Notes: generated by a model from the sequence alone, not told the origin. Positions 47,741-58,250 are shown, counted from the stretch's first letter. The stretch: 64,000 nt of DNA from Bacillus salipaludis (GCF_004358205.1 NZ_SMYO01000001.1:124001-188000), one strand, 5' to 3'. Made by a program: numbers and translations.

Positions 47741-48610
47741 TTACTTTTTTAAGAGCGCCGTCAATCTGGTGCGTTCCTGTTCGGTTAATGGGACCAATGG
47801 AAGCCTTACTGAACCTACATCTAACCCATTAAGCTGTAACGCTGTTTTGACCGGACCAGGACTTGGTGCTGCAAATAGGCCTTGCATGATTGGCAGCAAT
47901 TGCTGATGGAGATTCGCTGCTTTAGAATTCTCCCCATCAAAATAGGCCTTTATCATTTCTTGCATTTCATTTCCAATTATATGTGACGCAACCGAAATAA
48001 TACCGGCACCGCCAATCGACAGAACTGGCAATGTTAAGCCATCATCACCACTGTATAATACAAAGTTTTCATCTGTATTAGCAATGATATGGGTCATTGC
48101 ATTTAAATCACCGCTAGCTTCTTTTACTGCAACTATATTGGGAATTTTGGAAAGTCGAATAATTGTTTCTGGAAGTATATTGACCGAGGATCTCCCTGGA
48201 ATATTGTAAACCATCACTGGTAGAGATGTTGCTTCAGCTACTGCTTGAAAATGCTGATATAATCCCTCTTGATTTGGTTTATTATAGTATGGTGCCACAA
48301 CCATTATTGCATCAACGCCAAGTTCTTCTGCTTTTTTGGTGAGTTCAATGGATGCGTACGTATTATTGCTGCCAGTTCCGGCTATGACCGGAACTCTCTT
48401 GGCAGCAACTTTGACAACATGAGCAAATAAAGCAAGTTTTTCTTCCTTTGTCAATGTGGGAGATTCACCTGTTGTGCCAGCCACCACAAGTGAATCAGTT
48501 CCATTTTCAATCAAATAATTGACTAATTGAGTGGTCTTTGAAAAATCAACATGCCCCTTTTTATCAAAAGGAGTCACCATCGCCGTCGATACTCGACCAA
48601 AATGAACCAT
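47741..48610 (-). CDS. dapA: 4-hydroxy-tetrahydrodipicolinate synthase
   Basis: A 289-residue aldolase of the DapA family: GTTGESPTL (45-53), YNIPGR (135-140) and the Schiff-base Lys163 in AVKEAS. It condenses pyruvate with aspartate semialdehyde, the branch point to lysine, diaminopimelate and spore dipicolinate. AAGGAGC precedes the ATG. Confidence 0.97.
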   Translation of the reverse strand: MVHFGRVSTAMVTPFDKKGHVDFSKTTQLVNYLIENGTDSLVVAGTTGESPTLTKEEKLALFAHVVKVAAKRVPVIAGTGSNNTYASIELTKKAEELGVDAIMVVAPYYNKPNQEGLYQHFQAVAEATSLPVMVYNIPGRSSVNILPETIIRLSKIPNIVAVKEASGDLNAMTHIIANTDENFVLYSGDDGLTLPVLSIGGAGIISVASHIIGNEMQEMIKAYFDGENSKAANLHQQLLPIMQGLFAAPSPGPVKTALQLNGLDVGSVRLPLVPLTEQERTRLTALLKK

Positions 48611-48688
48611 TTTCTAAGCTCCTTCCATTTGGTTGCCGGGTTAGAATGAGTCTTTTATATAGACTCCTTGCCTCATACAGTTTACACC

Positions 48689-49945
48689 TTACATTTCATT
48701 TCGATATACTTCAATTGCTTCTTCTTCCAATTGAAATGCATCATGCAGTGCATTGACTGATTTGACTAGGTCTTCTTGTTTGACGAGAACCCAAATGGTG
48801 GTATGGCTATCAGCTGACTGCAAAATTCGAATTCCATGATCAGACAACGAAGTAACGATTTTGGAAGTCACCCCAGGGACACCGGCAATTCCAGCACCCA
48901 CAACGGAAACTTTTGCACAGTTGCGTTCAATTGCAGGTTCATGACCCAAATCCTGTAAAGTTTTGATCGCCTTATCCGTCATCTCATCCGTCACCGTATA
49001 AACAACACCGTTCGGAGAAATATTGATAAAATCAACACTAATATTTTCATTTGCCATTGCCTTAAAAACCTCGGCTTGCAAGTAGTATTGATCTTTTTTG
49101 GCAAAAACTTTAATTTGCGTTACATTGGAAACATGAGCGATTCCGGTTACAATTCGTTCCTTAATATCACTGCCGCGATTTTCTTTATTTAAGGTTGTTA
49201 CGAGTGTCCCGAGACTTTCAGAATAATTTGAGCGGATTCGAATGGGAATTTTCGATTGCATCGCAATTTCTACCGCTCTTGGATGAATCACCTTTGCCCC
49301 CTGATAGGCCATATTACATACTTCGGTATAAGTAACAACTGAAAGCGGCCTTGCATTTTCTGCTATCCGGGGATCAGCGGTCATAACTCCTTCTACATCG
49401 GTAAAAATATCAATCCATTCCGCATTCAGGGCAGCACCTAATGCAGCTGCAGAAGTATCACTTCCACCTCTTCCAATCGTTGTGATATCCCCATTTTTTG
49501 CTGCTCCCTGAAACCCTGCCACGACAACCACATCAGCATGTTCCAATTCTCTTAAAATCCGGTCACATTTCATTTCTACGATTTTAGCATTTGTATGTTC
49601 GCTATTTGTACGAAACCCCGCCTGGGCGCCCGTTAATCCGACAGCTTTGATTCCTGACTCAAGCAACTTGTTTGTAAAAACAACACTCGAAATGACCTCA
49701 CCGCAGGACATAAGCAAATCTAGTTCGCGTTTACTTATTTTACTGTTATTCCCGCCAATTAAGGAAAGAAGGGTATCCGTTGCATAAGGATCCCCGTTTC
49801 TTCCCATTGCTGAAACCACTACGACTACCTTATAACCGTCTTTTAACGCCTTTTCAATATGAACACTAGCATGTTTCCTGCCTTTTTCATCCCTGACAGA
49901 TGTACCTCCAAATTTTTGCACGATAATTTTCATGTTGACATTCAA
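48689..49945 (-). CDS. dapG: Aspartokinase I
   Basis: A 418-residue aspartate kinase: KFGGTSV near residue 10, the catalytic domain up to about 250, and two C-terminal ACT domains. It is the diaminopimelate-sensitive isozyme by position (asd-dapG-dapA). The TTG at 49945 has AGAGG six bases upstream; an ATG four codons on is closer to the family start, so the start is unsure. Confidence 0.95.
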   Translation of the reverse strand: MNVNMKIIVQKFGGTSVRDEKGRKHASVHIEKALKDGYKVVVVVSAMGRNGDPYATDTLLSLIGGNNSKISKRELDLLMSCGEVISSVVFTNKLLESGIKAVGLTGAQAGFRTNSEHTNAKIVEMKCDRILRELEHADVVVVAGFQGAAKNGDITTIGRGGSDTSAAALGAALNAEWIDIFTDVEGVMTADPRIAENARPLSVVTYTEVCNMAYQGAKVIHPRAVEIAMQSKIPIRIRSNYSESLGTLVTTLNKENRGSDIKERIVTGIAHVSNVTQIKVFAKKDQYYLQAEVFKAMANENISVDFINISPNGVVYTVTDEMTDKAIKTLQDLGHEPAIERNCAKVSVVGAGIAGVPGVTSKIVTSLSDHGIRILQSADSHTTIWVLVKQEDLVKSVNALHDAFQLEEEAIEVYRNEM

Positions 49946-49974
49946 AACCTGCCTCTTTATGAAAACTTTATTTG

Positions 49975-50094
49975 TCTAGCTCCAGCGCCTAGGGGCTCGA
50001 GGTCATAAGTCAATCCGTCAAGAAGGTAAAAGGCAACCTTCTCGCCGGCCCGCCTTATGCTTGTCGCCCCTGGGCAAGGCGCTTCCGCTTTTCT
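49975..50094 (-). repeat. Structured dispersed repeat, copy 2, stem sequence swapped
   Basis: Ends match copies 1 and 3 (CCAGCGCCTAG ... GGCGCTTCCGCTTTTC), but the inner stem reads GGGGC/GCCCC instead of GCCCC/GGGGC, CATAAG pairs with CTTATG, and the tip is a GAAGGT/ACCTTC hairpin. Sequence differs while pairing is kept. It lies between asd and dapG. Confidence 0.8.
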
Positions 50095-51148
50095 ATTTTT
50101 CTTTCACTAAACCAAGTTTCACTAAACTTTGTGCAATTTGTACAGAGTTCCAGGCAGCGCCTTTTAGTAAGTTATCAGAGACGACCCACATATGGAAACC
50201 TTGGTCTTCATCAAGGTCCTTTCTGATTCTTCCAACAAATACATCGTTACTTCCAACACAATTTGCTGGCATTGGATAAACCTGGTCTTCTGGATCGTCT
50301 TGTAAAATGACGCCTGGTGCATCCTTTAACAAAGCTTTAATTTCATCAGCACTGACATTCTCTTGGTCAATTTCAAAATAAACTGACTCAGAGTGACCTA
50401 CTGCAACTGGAAGACGGACACATGTAGCTGATACAGCTAATTCAGGTAAATGCATGATTTTTTTCGTTTCATTGATCATTTTCATTTCTTCGAAAGTAAA
50501 ACCATTTTCTTGGAACTTATCAATTTGCGGAATGGCATTAAAAGCGATTTGATAGTGGTTTTTATCGCTGCCTACTGGTAAAATTTTTGGTTCCACTGGT
50601 TCATTTGCCAAAATAGATTTCGTTTGATCCATTAATTCTTGCACAGCTTTTGCACCTGCACCTGAAACGGCTTGGTAAGTTGAAACAATAACTTTTTTTA
50701 GACCGAATTTTTGTCTAATTGGTTCTAAGGCAACGACCATTTGGATAGTTGAACAATTTGGATTGGCAATAATCCCTGTATGTTGGTGTAAATCTGTTTC
50801 ATTTACTTCCGGCACTACCAATGGTTTATCGGCATCCATTCTAAATGCACTCGTATTATCAACAACAATTGCCCCGCGTTTTACGGCTTCCGGCGCAAGT
50901 TCTTTGGAAACACTGCCGCCTGCTGAAAATAATGCAATATCAATACCTTCAAAGCTCTCAGGCTTCGCTTCTTGAACCGTATATTCTTCACCGTTCACGA
51001 CAATTTTTTGTCCTGCTGAACGGCTTGATGATAATAATAGTAATTTCTTGTAAGGGAAATTTTCCTTTACTAAGGTTTGGATCATCTGCTGTCCAACTGC
51101 TCCTGTTGCTCCGACTACTGCGACGTTAAATCCGCTTTGCTGACTCAT
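50093..51148 (-). CDS. asd: Aspartate-semialdehyde dehydrogenase
   Basis: A 351-residue NADP enzyme: [10 protein letters not shown] (11-20), catalytic Cys132 in NPNCSTIQ. It makes aspartate semialdehyde for DapA and threonine/methionine synthesis. A GAAAGGGGTC site precedes the ATG. It is followed by a dispersed repeat and dapG. Confidence 0.97.
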   Translation of the reverse strand: MSQQSGFNVAVVGATGAVGQQMIQTLVKENFPYKKLLLLSSSRSAGQKIVVNGEEYTVQEAKPESFEGIDIALFSAGGSVSKELAPEAVKRGAIVVDNTSAFRMDADKPLVVPEVNETDLHQHTGIIANPNCSTIQMVVALEPIRQKFGLKKVIVSTYQAVSGAGAKAVQELMDQTKSILANEPVEPKILPVGSDKNHYQIAFNAIPQIDKFQENGFTFEEMKMINETKKIMHLPELAVSATCVRLPVAVGHSESVYFEIDQENVSADEIKALLKDAPGVILQDDPEDQVYPMPANCVGSNDVFVGRIRKDLDEDQGFHMWVVSDNLLKGAAWNSVQIAQSLVKLGLVKEK

Positions 51149-51318
51149 TACTATAAGACCCCTTTCAATCTCTTATCCAGTTATTTCTTTTGGAAATAAT
51201 TTAATTAGTAAAAACAATTCGCATGAAGAGAATAACCATCTCCAGCATTTGAATTATTTATATATTCTAACATATTCCTTTAAAAGAAATAACCATTTTC
51301 ATACGAAAGAGGGAATAA

Positions 51319-51918
51319 TTAAACATCATCTCGAAATCTTTCTACCAGTACGGGTTGAATCTGTTTTCCTTCAATTGCAGCTTCCACCGTTTCCATTAAC
51401 ATTGTCATTCTTGCTACCATTGAATTTGGTTTCTTAACCGGATCATCCTGTCCGTAAGGAATAAAATAAATGTGTTTGGTAGCCATCAGCCTCATTAAAT
51501 TTACCCCATTTAAACCTAATGCATCATTCGTAGAAATTCCGAGCACAATCGGCTTAAGGTTCCTTAGTGTTGCTTTGGCTGCCATTAAAACAGGACTGTC
51601 GTTCATAGCGTTTGCGAATTTACTCATGGAAACCCCTGTTAATGGTGCGATGACCATACAATCAAGAGGCATTTTGGGTCCCAGCGGCTCTGCTTTAACA
51701 ATGGAGTCGATGGCCTTATTACCGGTAAGGTCTTCAATTCTTTTGACCCAATCTTCGCCATTGCCAAAGCGGGTGTCGGTACTTTTTACGGTATAGGACA
51801 CTACCGGAACGACTTCGGCACCTGCTTGCACTAGTTTCTCAATTTCAGGGAATACAGCATCATACGTACAATGTGACCCTGTTAATCCAAAGCCAATTCT
51901 TTTTCCTTTTAAACTCAT
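51319..51918 (-). CDS. dpaB: Dipicolinate synthase subunit B
   Basis: A 199-residue flavoprotein-like subunit (GFGLTGSHCTYD at the start, PLTGVSMSKFANA in the middle). With DpaA it makes dipicolinic acid in the mother cell, to be pumped into the spore core. The ATG overlaps the dpaA stop by one base (TAATG). Confidence 0.96.
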   Translation of the reverse strand: MSLKGKRIGFGLTGSHCTYDAVFPEIEKLVQAGAEVVPVVSYTVKSTDTRFGNGEDWVKRIEDLTGNKAIDSIVKAEPLGPKMPLDCMVIAPLTGVSMSKFANAMNDSPVLMAAKATLRNLKPIVLGISTNDALGLNGVNLMRLMATKHIYFIPYGQDDPVKKPNSMVARMTMLMETVEAAIEGKQIQPVLVERFRDDV

Positions 51919-52817
51919 TATTCTTTCCCCTTTCTATTTAATAGGTCATCCTGAAGTAATTGTGTCAGAACATCCGCGAGAATTAATCCGGCAGTCTTAG
52001 GAGCTACAATCCCTGGTAAACTTGGTGCGAGCAATGCCTTTATTCCCCGTTTTTCCGCATATCTAAAATCAGTTCCACCCGGTTTAGAGGCAATATCAAT
52101 AATGAGTGTATTGGCAGGCAGCTTAGAAATGACAGCAGCACTTACCACTGGATGCGGAATCGTATTGATTAATATATCGGTATCCGACACTTCTTTTACA
52201 AGATTACTTAAATGAAAAGGTGTTACGCCCATTTCTGTAATTCTTGCAAGATGTTCACTTTTTCGTGCACCGACCTTTACCTTCGCCCCAAGGGCATGAA
52301 AGGCTCGAGCAGTACTCATACCACATCTTCCTAGGCCCAAAACCATTACATTTGATCCGTGAATCGTATAATCCGTATGCTGGATGGCCATCATAATCGT
52401 TCCTTCAACCGTAGGAATCGAATTATAAATAGCTACATCATCCCTTGAAAAAAGTTGGATAAGTCTTCTCTTCGATTTAGTCGTGATTTCATTTAAAAAT
52501 GCATTACTTATCCCTGAATAGATCGTACAGTGTTCAGGTGTCTTTATAAGCATATCTTCTGTCAAAATAACCTTCTCATTTGAAAAGATTGTTTCAACCT
52601 GTCCTTCTAAATTTGTACCGGGCACGGGTAAGATAAGGGCGTCTATAGTAGAAAAATCCACCTCATCTAACTTTTCCTTAACAGCACCAGTAAAGGCATG
52701 ATCAAGCTGTTCGAAGCCAATGAGCGATAATCTGGCATCTAACTCGGTTAACTTCCGGATAATTTCCAGCTGTCTTGCATCACCACCGATTACGGCTATC
52801 TGCATCCCTGTCAGCAT
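51918..52817 (-). CDS. dpaA: Dipicolinate synthase subunit A
   Basis: A 299-residue NAD(P)-binding subunit: GGDARQLEIIRKLTEL near the start and VLGLGRCGMSTARAFHALG (about 155-173). It oxidises the DapA product to dipicolinate. I chose the ATG at 52817 (MLTG start, AAGGTGA upstream) because it matches the family start. A SigK-like promoter lies upstream. Confidence 0.95.
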   Translation of the reverse strand: MLTGMQIAVIGGDARQLEIIRKLTELDARLSLIGFEQLDHAFTGAVKEKLDEVDFSTIDALILPVPGTNLEGQVETIFSNEKVILTEDMLIKTPEHCTIYSGISNAFLNEITTKSKRRLIQLFSRDDVAIYNSIPTVEGTIMMAIQHTDYTIHGSNVMVLGLGRCGMSTARAFHALGAKVKVGARKSEHLARITEMGVTPFHLSNLVKEVSDTDILINTIPHPVVSAAVISKLPANTLIIDIASKPGGTDFRYAEKRGIKALLAPSLPGIVAPKTAGLILADVLTQLLQDDLLNRKGKE

Positions 52818-52881
52818 GAAAACATTCACCTTCTTTTTAAAAAAATCCAATTCAGAAATCTGTTTCTTCTATTCACTTCAA

Positions 52882-52910
52882 CATCTTATGTAGGAGAACA
52901 TCAATCTGTG
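52882..52910 (-). promoter_or_regulatory. Candidate SigK promoter of dpaAB
   Basis: On the minus strand CAC, then 17 bases, then CATAAGATG, close to the SigK pattern (AC - N16-17 - CATAnnnTA, one mismatch). dpaAB is SigK-dependent in B. subtilis. Confidence 0.4.
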
Positions 52911-52929
52911 AGTTATTCATGATTAGTTC

Positions 52930-52969
52930 ATAAAAAAAGCCCAAGCAAATATCCATTTGCTTGGGCTTT
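52930..52969 (-). terminator. ymxH terminator
   Basis: AAAGCCCAAGCAAAT-GGAT-ATTTGCTTGGGC with TTTTTTT on the minus strand. Confidence 0.9.
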
Positions 52970-52986
52970 GAACCTTAGTCTATTCT

Positions 52987-53235
52987 TTATTCATCTTCAT
53001 TTTCAGGAATATCGATGATAATCATGTCTGTTCCAATCTTTTTAATATGATTCCAAGGAACTCTAATTTCTTCTCCCTGTTTTCGAAAACCAAACCATTT
53101 GAGGGATGGGATGAGAAGAGCTTGAATTTGGCCCGTTCCCTCATTAATTTCAAGATCCGTTTGACCAAGGACTCCAAGTCGCTCCGCTTTTTTCACGTCA
53201 ACAATTTCTTTTCCACTTAACTCACTCAGTCTCAT
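52987..53235 (-). CDS. ymxH: YlmC/YmxH-family PRC-barrel protein
   Basis: An 82-residue PRC-barrel protein (RLSELSGKEIVDVKKAERLGVLG). The family is spore- or RNA-associated in Bacillus but its role is not settled. The ATG at 53235 has AAGGGAGT eight bases upstream. It has its own terminator and a dispersed repeat just upstream. Confidence 0.9.
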   Translation of the reverse strand: MRLSELSGKEIVDVKKAERLGVLGQTDLEINEGTGQIQALLIPSLKWFGFRKQGEEIRVPWNHIKKIGTDMIIIDIPENEDE

Positions 53236-53299
53236 CAATACGGACTCCCTTCACTTTCTATATTCTATTTTATAAGGGGAAGTCCAAGAATAGAACAAG

Positions 53300-53417
53300 A
53301 AAGCGGAAGCGCCTTGAAGAGCCCCGACAAGTGCTGGAGGCCCTGACGGTGAAGTCGTTCTTTGACTTCATCGTCAGGGCCGAAGCAACCTCGAGGGGCT
53401 AGGCGCTGGAGCTGGAC
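53300..53417 (+). repeat. Structured dispersed repeat, copy 3
   Basis: The plus strand reads AAGCGGAAGCGCCTTG ... AGGCGCTGGAGCTGG. Almost the reverse complement of copy 1, with an extra-long CCTGACGGTGAAGTC hairpin. Lies between mlpA and ymxH. Confidence 0.8.
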
Positions 53418-53420
53418 TAT

Positions 53421-53456
53421 AAAAAAAAACAGTTCGAGTCCTCGAACTGTTTCTTT
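53421..53456 (-). terminator. mlpA terminator
   Basis: AAACAGTTCGAG-GA-CTCGAACTGTTT with TTTTTTTT on the minus strand. Confidence 0.88.
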
Positions 53457-54695
53457 TTATTTTAGGCCCTTTGGAAATTCTCCATCAGGACTGATTAAGG
53501 AAACGGAAAATTGATCAGTGAAAATGGACCTTGCCATTTCATCTGCGCTTTGCTTGGTTACTTGATCAATTTGTTCAATAATTTCATCCAATGAACGATG
53601 ACGTTTTAACAATAATTCGTTTTTCCCGTTACGGCTCATTCTGCTATTGGTGCTTTCCAAACTCAGCATCAAGCTTCCTTTTAATTGTTCTTTAGTATTC
53701 GTAATCTCTTTTTCGGTAATTCCATCTTGTTTTAACTTATCCAATGTTTCCTGAATGGTTTCAAATAATAAATCGAGCTGCTTAGCCCCTGTCCCCCCAT
53801 ATACTGTGACAATTCCACTATCTTGATAAGCGGAATGATAAGAGAAAACAGAATACGCTAAACCACGCTGCTCACGGACTTCCTGAAACAATCTGCTGCT
53901 CATACTGCCGCCAAGGACGTTATTTACGATAATTAAACTATAGATGTCCTCGTGACCAATCTTTAATCCTTCAAAACCTAAACATAAATGGGCCTGCTCT
54001 GTTTCCTTTTTTCTAGAAATCTGATTAGAATGAAAAACAGGGGTGTTTTCACGTGATTCATGGTTGCCACCAGTGTACGAGCCAAAGTATTTTTCCACTT
54101 CATTAATAAACGCATCTGAAACATTACCGGCAATTGAAATGACAACATTTTCCGGAGTATAGCGCTCATGTATATATTCTTTTAACTTTTCACCCGTAAA
54201 CGTATTAAGTGTCTCTTCCGTTCCCAGGATTGGATAACCAAGCGAATGATCCTCGTATACGGCACGGCTTAATAAGTCATGAACGATATCATCAGGAGTA
54301 TCTTCATACATTTTAATTTCCTCTAGGACAACATTTCTTTCTTTATTTAATTCTTCTTCTACGAAAGTTGAATTAAAAAACATGTCAGCTAATACATCTA
54401 AAGCAAATTTCGAGTGAGTATCGAGAACTTTGGCGTAATAACAAGTATATTCTTTTGAGGTAAAAGCATTCACTTGACCGCCAATACTGTCAAAGGATTC
54501 AGCAATATCTTTTGCAGACCGTGTGGTTGTACCTTTAAAAAACATATGCTCTAAAAAGTGGGAAATCCCATTAATTTCGGGATGCTCATTCCTAGATCCG
54601 GTACCAATCCATACACCAATGGCTACAGATCTAACGGTAGGAATTTGTTCTAATACAATTCTTACTCCATTTTGACAAGTGTATCTATTTATCAT
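53457..54695 (-). CDS. mlpA: M16 peptidase MlpA (YmxG)
   Basis: A 412-residue processing-peptidase-like protein with zinc motif HFLEH (about 48-52) and the distal Glu region. It is related to mitochondrial processing peptidase; in B. subtilis it affects aprE expression, but a direct target is not known. AGGAGGAATTCG precedes the ATG. Confidence 0.94.
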   Translation of the reverse strand: MINRYTCQNGVRIVLEQIPTVRSVAIGVWIGTGSRNEHPEINGISHFLEHMFFKGTTTRSAKDIAESFDSIGGQVNAFTSKEYTCYYAKVLDTHSKFALDVLADMFFNSTFVEEELNKERNVVLEEIKMYEDTPDDIVHDLLSRAVYEDHSLGYPILGTEETLNTFTGEKLKEYIHERYTPENVVISIAGNVSDAFINEVEKYFGSYTGGNHESRENTPVFHSNQISRKKETEQAHLCLGFEGLKIGHEDIYSLIIVNNVLGGSMSSRLFQEVREQRGLAYSVFSYHSAYQDSGIVTVYGGTGAKQLDLLFETIQETLDKLKQDGITEKEITNTKEQLKGSLMLSLESTNSRMSRNGKNELLLKRHRSLDEIIEQIDQVTKQSADEMARSIFTDQFSVSLISPDGEFPKGLK

Positions 54696-54760
54696 CGAAT
54701 TCCTCCTGATTATAACAGCTCAAAACCTCATTACTTATATTTTATGCTACTCTTCCGATG

Positions 54761-55711
54761 TTATTTCATTATTCTTTCCTCGCTCATTAACTCTGAAACA
54801 GTACCAATTGTTAGATTTTTTTTCTCAATTAAAGTAATGAGGCGGTCAAGAGATTTAGCAGTTGACTCGGTAGGGTGCATTAAAATCATCGAGCCGTTAT
54901 CAACTTTACTTATTACACGATTAATAAGGGCATCTGGAGTTGGCTTTTGCCAGTCGACAGTGTCGACGGTCCACATAACCGTTTTCATTTTTAACTGATT
55001 TGCCACCGTCACAGTCTCATTACGATAGCTTCCGCTAGGCGGAGCAAACCATTTGCATACTTTCCCAGTTGCCGCTTCAATGACTTCATTCGCTTTTATC
55101 ATTTCCACTCTCGTTTGGGAGGCAGTAAGTCTCTTCATATCCGGGTGGGAATAGGAATGGTTCCCCACTTCGTGACCAGCGTCAACAATCATTTTGGCCA
55201 GATCCGGATTCTTCTTCACCCAATTGCCCTCCAGAAAAAAGCTTGTGGTAACATGATGTTTTTTTAAGGTTGCAAGCATATCCGATAAAAATTCATTTCC
55301 CCATGCTACATTAATAATAAAGCTAACCATTGGCTTATCAGGATGGCCTTTATATATAGGTGAAGGCGGTAAATCCTTTAAGTGCACTTTCGGTGAAGTT
55401 TGTGTAAAAACCAATTTCTTCTCATCAAATTGATTTTTACTTTTCATCTTCTTATAGGAGGCTGAAATATCAACCTTTAATCCATTATAACCTGGTATCG
55501 CCTTCCAAACTGGGTCAACTTTGGCATTGGAAGGTGGGACCTCATATGTAGGAGCATTTTTAACAATGCTTTCATAAAGAGGATTGGAATGTTGCTTTGA
55601 AACCATCATTGCAGAATCCTTCAGGGTATCTACATACGGATTTACAATTGGATTATTTACCGAGACCCATCCAGCCAAACAAATCAGCATAAATATAATC
55701 ACTTTTTTCAT
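54761..55711 (-). CDS. ylxY: NodB-type polysaccharide deacetylase-like protein YlxY
   Basis: A 316-residue exported protein with an N-terminal signal/anchor (KKVIIFMLICLAGWVSV). The NodB-homology domain is about 120-310, with HSYSH (motif 2) kept. Motif 1, normally TFDDG, reads INVAWGN, so the metal/catalytic Asp pair is missing, as I recall for B. subtilis YlxY. It may therefore bind rather than deacetylate glycan. A GGAAGGGGG site supports the ATG at 55711. Confidence 0.88.
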   Translation of the reverse strand: MKKVIIFMLICLAGWVSVNNPIVNPYVDTLKDSAMMVSKQHSNPLYESIVKNAPTYEVPPSNAKVDPVWKAIPGYNGLKVDISASYKKMKSKNQFDEKKLVFTQTSPKVHLKDLPPSPIYKGHPDKPMVSFIINVAWGNEFLSDMLATLKKHHVTTSFFLEGNWVKKNPDLAKMIVDAGHEVGNHSYSHPDMKRLTASQTRVEMIKANEVIEAATGKVCKWFAPPSGSYRNETVTVANQLKMKTVMWTVDTVDWQKPTPDALINRVISKVDNGSMILMHPTESTAKSLDRLITLIEKKNLTIGTVSELMSEERIMK

Positions 55712-55790
55712 CTTCCCGTTCCCCCTTCCATAAACATTATGAATAAAAGGGACAAGGTAGAACATAAAACAAGCGGACAGTTATTTACAC

Positions 55791-55824
55791 AAAGAAAGTC
55801 AGGGGGTTCCCCTGACTTTCTTTT
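55791..55824 (-). terminator. pnp terminator
   Basis: AAAGAAAGTCAGGGG-AAC-CCCCTGACTTTCTTT on the minus strand, followed by a short T-rich stretch. Confidence 0.85.
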
Positions 55825-55858
55825 GTCTGGCAGCTTTGACAAGACCGGGGTTTATCCA

Positions 55859-57976
55859 TTATCGCTGCTCTTCAGCCTTTTCTTTCTGTTCCTTTAAAAC
55901 AGCTTTCCGTGAAAGGTTTACGCGGCCTTGTTTATCAATTTCTGTTACCTTGACAAGTATTTCATCACCAATTTTTACAACATCTTCTACTTTTCCAACC
56001 CGCTCTTCTGCAAGTTCAGATATATGGACTAATCCGTCTTTTCCGGCAAAAATTTCAACAAATGCACCAAATTTTTCAATCCGTTTTACTTTACCAAGGT
56101 ACATTTGTCCGACCTCTACTTCACGTACAATATCTTCAATAATCTTTTTAGCCTTTTGATTCATTTCCTGATCTGCAGATGCAATAAAGATTGTTCCATC
56201 TTGCTCAATATCAATTTTAACACCAGTTTCTTCAATAATTTTATTAATTTGCTTGCCACTTGGTCCAATAACATCACGGATTTTATCCGGGTTGATTGTC
56301 ATCGTTAAAATTTTCGGAGCAAATTTTGATAACTCAGCTCTTGGTTCATTAATTGTTGCAAGCATGGAATCTAAAATTTGCATTCTTCCTTTTTTCGCCT
56401 GCTGAAGTGCCTCTTCTAAGATTTCACGGGATAGACCTTCAATCTTGATGTCCATTTGAAGAGCAGTTACTCCCTTAGAGGTTCCAGCTACTTTAAAGTC
56501 CATATCGCCAAGATGGTCTTCCATTCCTTGAATATCTGTCAAAACAGTGTAATGTTCTCCGGATTTTACTAGTCCCATTGCAATTCCTGCTACAGGTGCT
56601 TTAATCGGTACACCGGCATCCATCATAGCAAGAGTACTTGCACAAATACTTGCCTGTGAAGTAGAACCATTGGATTCCAAAACTTCAGAAACCAATCGAA
56701 TGGTATATGGGAAATCCTTTTCATTCGGAACAATTGGTTCAAGTGCCCGTTCTCCTAATGCACCATGACCGATTTCGCGACGACCCGGGCCGCGAATAGG
56801 ACCAGTTTCTCCAACGCTAAAGGAAGGGAAATTATAATGATGCATAAAGCGTTTTTCTTCCTCAATACCTAAACCATCAAGTATTTGAACATCTCCCATT
56901 GCACCGAGTGTACAGATACTTAAAGCCTGAGTCTGACCACGTGTAAATAAACCAGATCCATGCGTACGTGCAAGTAGCCCCACCTGAGAAGATAGTGGAC
57001 GGATTTCATCAATTTTACGGCCATCTGGACGAATCTTTTCCACAGTAATTAAGCGGCGAACTTCACCCTTAACAATTTTGTCAAGGATTTGCTTAACTTG
57101 TTTTAAATTCTCATCCGTTGCTTCCTGTTCTTCATATTTAGCTAAAACTTGTTTTTTCACTTCAGTTATCGCAGCTTCACGTGCGTGTTTTTCTTGAACT
57201 TGAATGGCATTAATCATATCTGCTTCACAGATTGCTCTGACTTCTGCTTCAAGTTCTTTATTAATTTCGTAAAGCGAAATTTGCATTTTTTCTTTGCCAA
57301 TTTCTGCAGCAATTTTCTCCTGGAATTCAATTAAGCGTTTGATTTCGTCGTGTCCAAACATAATGGCTTCAAGCATTGTTTCTTCAGGTACTTCATTTGC
57401 ACCCGCTTCAACCATGTTAATGGCATCCTTTGTACCGGCGACAGTTAAGTGGATGTCGCTCTGTTCTGATTGCTCAACAGTAGGATTAATTACAAATTCT
57501 CCATTGACACGGCCAACTACGACTCCCGCAATGGGACCCTCAAATGGAATATCAGATGTACTTAATGCCAATGACGAACCGAACATTGCTGCCATTTCAG
57601 TAGAACAGTCTTGATCCACACTCATTACAATACTGATAACTTGTACATCATTACGGAATCCGTCAGCAAATAATGGACGGATTGGACGGTCGATTAAGCG
57701 GCTCGCTAGAATCGCTTTCTCACTTGGACGCCCTTCCCTTTTAATAAAGCCCCCTGGAATCTTACCGACTGCGTATAAACGTTCCTCGTAGTTTACAGTT
57801 AACGGAAAAAAGTCAAGGTTTTTTGGTTCCTTTGAAGCAGTTGCTGTACTTAAAACTGCTGTATCACCATAACGGACAAGGACAGCACCATTTGCTTGTT
57901 TTGCTAATTGTCCAATTTCGACAGTCAGCTTGCGGCCTGCCCACTCCATGGAATAATCATGTTTCTTATGTTCCAT
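55859..57976 (-). CDS. pnp: Polynucleotide phosphorylase
   Basis: A 705-residue 3'-5' exoribonuclease: two RNase PH domains, a KH domain ([16 protein letters not shown], near 560) and a C-terminal S1 domain (about 620-690). It degrades RNA by phosphorolysis in the degradosome. GAGGGGT precedes the ATG. It follows rpsO, as in most bacteria. Confidence 0.98.
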   Translation of the reverse strand: MEHKKHDYSMEWAGRKLTVEIGQLAKQANGAVLVRYGDTAVLSTATASKEPKNLDFFPLTVNYEERLYAVGKIPGGFIKREGRPSEKAILASRLIDRPIRPLFADGFRNDVQVISIVMSVDQDCSTEMAAMFGSSLALSTSDIPFEGPIAGVVVGRVNGEFVINPTVEQSEQSDIHLTVAGTKDAINMVEAGANEVPEETMLEAIMFGHDEIKRLIEFQEKIAAEIGKEKMQISLYEINKELEAEVRAICEADMINAIQVQEKHAREAAITEVKKQVLAKYEEQEATDENLKQVKQILDKIVKGEVRRLITVEKIRPDGRKIDEIRPLSSQVGLLARTHGSGLFTRGQTQALSICTLGAMGDVQILDGLGIEEEKRFMHHYNFPSFSVGETGPIRGPGRREIGHGALGERALEPIVPNEKDFPYTIRLVSEVLESNGSTSQASICASTLAMMDAGVPIKAPVAGIAMGLVKSGEHYTVLTDIQGMEDHLGDMDFKVAGTSKGVTALQMDIKIEGLSREILEEALQQAKKGRMQILDSMLATINEPRAELSKFAPKILTMTINPDKIRDVIGPSGKQINKIIEETGVKIDIEQDGTIFIASADQEMNQKAKKIIEDIVREVEVGQMYLGKVKRIEKFGAFVEIFAGKDGLVHISELAEERVGKVEDVVKIGDEILVKVTEIDKQGRVNLSRKAVLKEQKEKAEEQR

Positions 57977-58219
57977 ATTGTTACCCCTCTCAGGTCAAAA
58001 ATCATTTCAGAGGATGATTCGAAAAATATTTTCGCTTTAATCATCATTTTTCATATATAAAAAGCCGTAAAAAGCTTATGTTAGAAATTTCAAATATAAG
58101 AATAGTATGCACATAATTCCGCGATTTTAAATATGTATAGAGGATTCTTTATTTTTGTACAATTCTAGAGCTTATCGGGACTGGTTAAGACGTTTCCAAT
58201 TTTCTTTTAAAAAGCTAAC

Positions 58220-58243
58220 AAAAAAGCGGGAAAAATCCCGCTT
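58220..58243 (-). terminator. rpsO terminator
   Basis: AGCGGGA-TTTT-TCCCGCT followed by TTTTTTGTT on the minus strand. Confidence 0.9.
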
Positions 58244-58250
58244 CTGTTGA

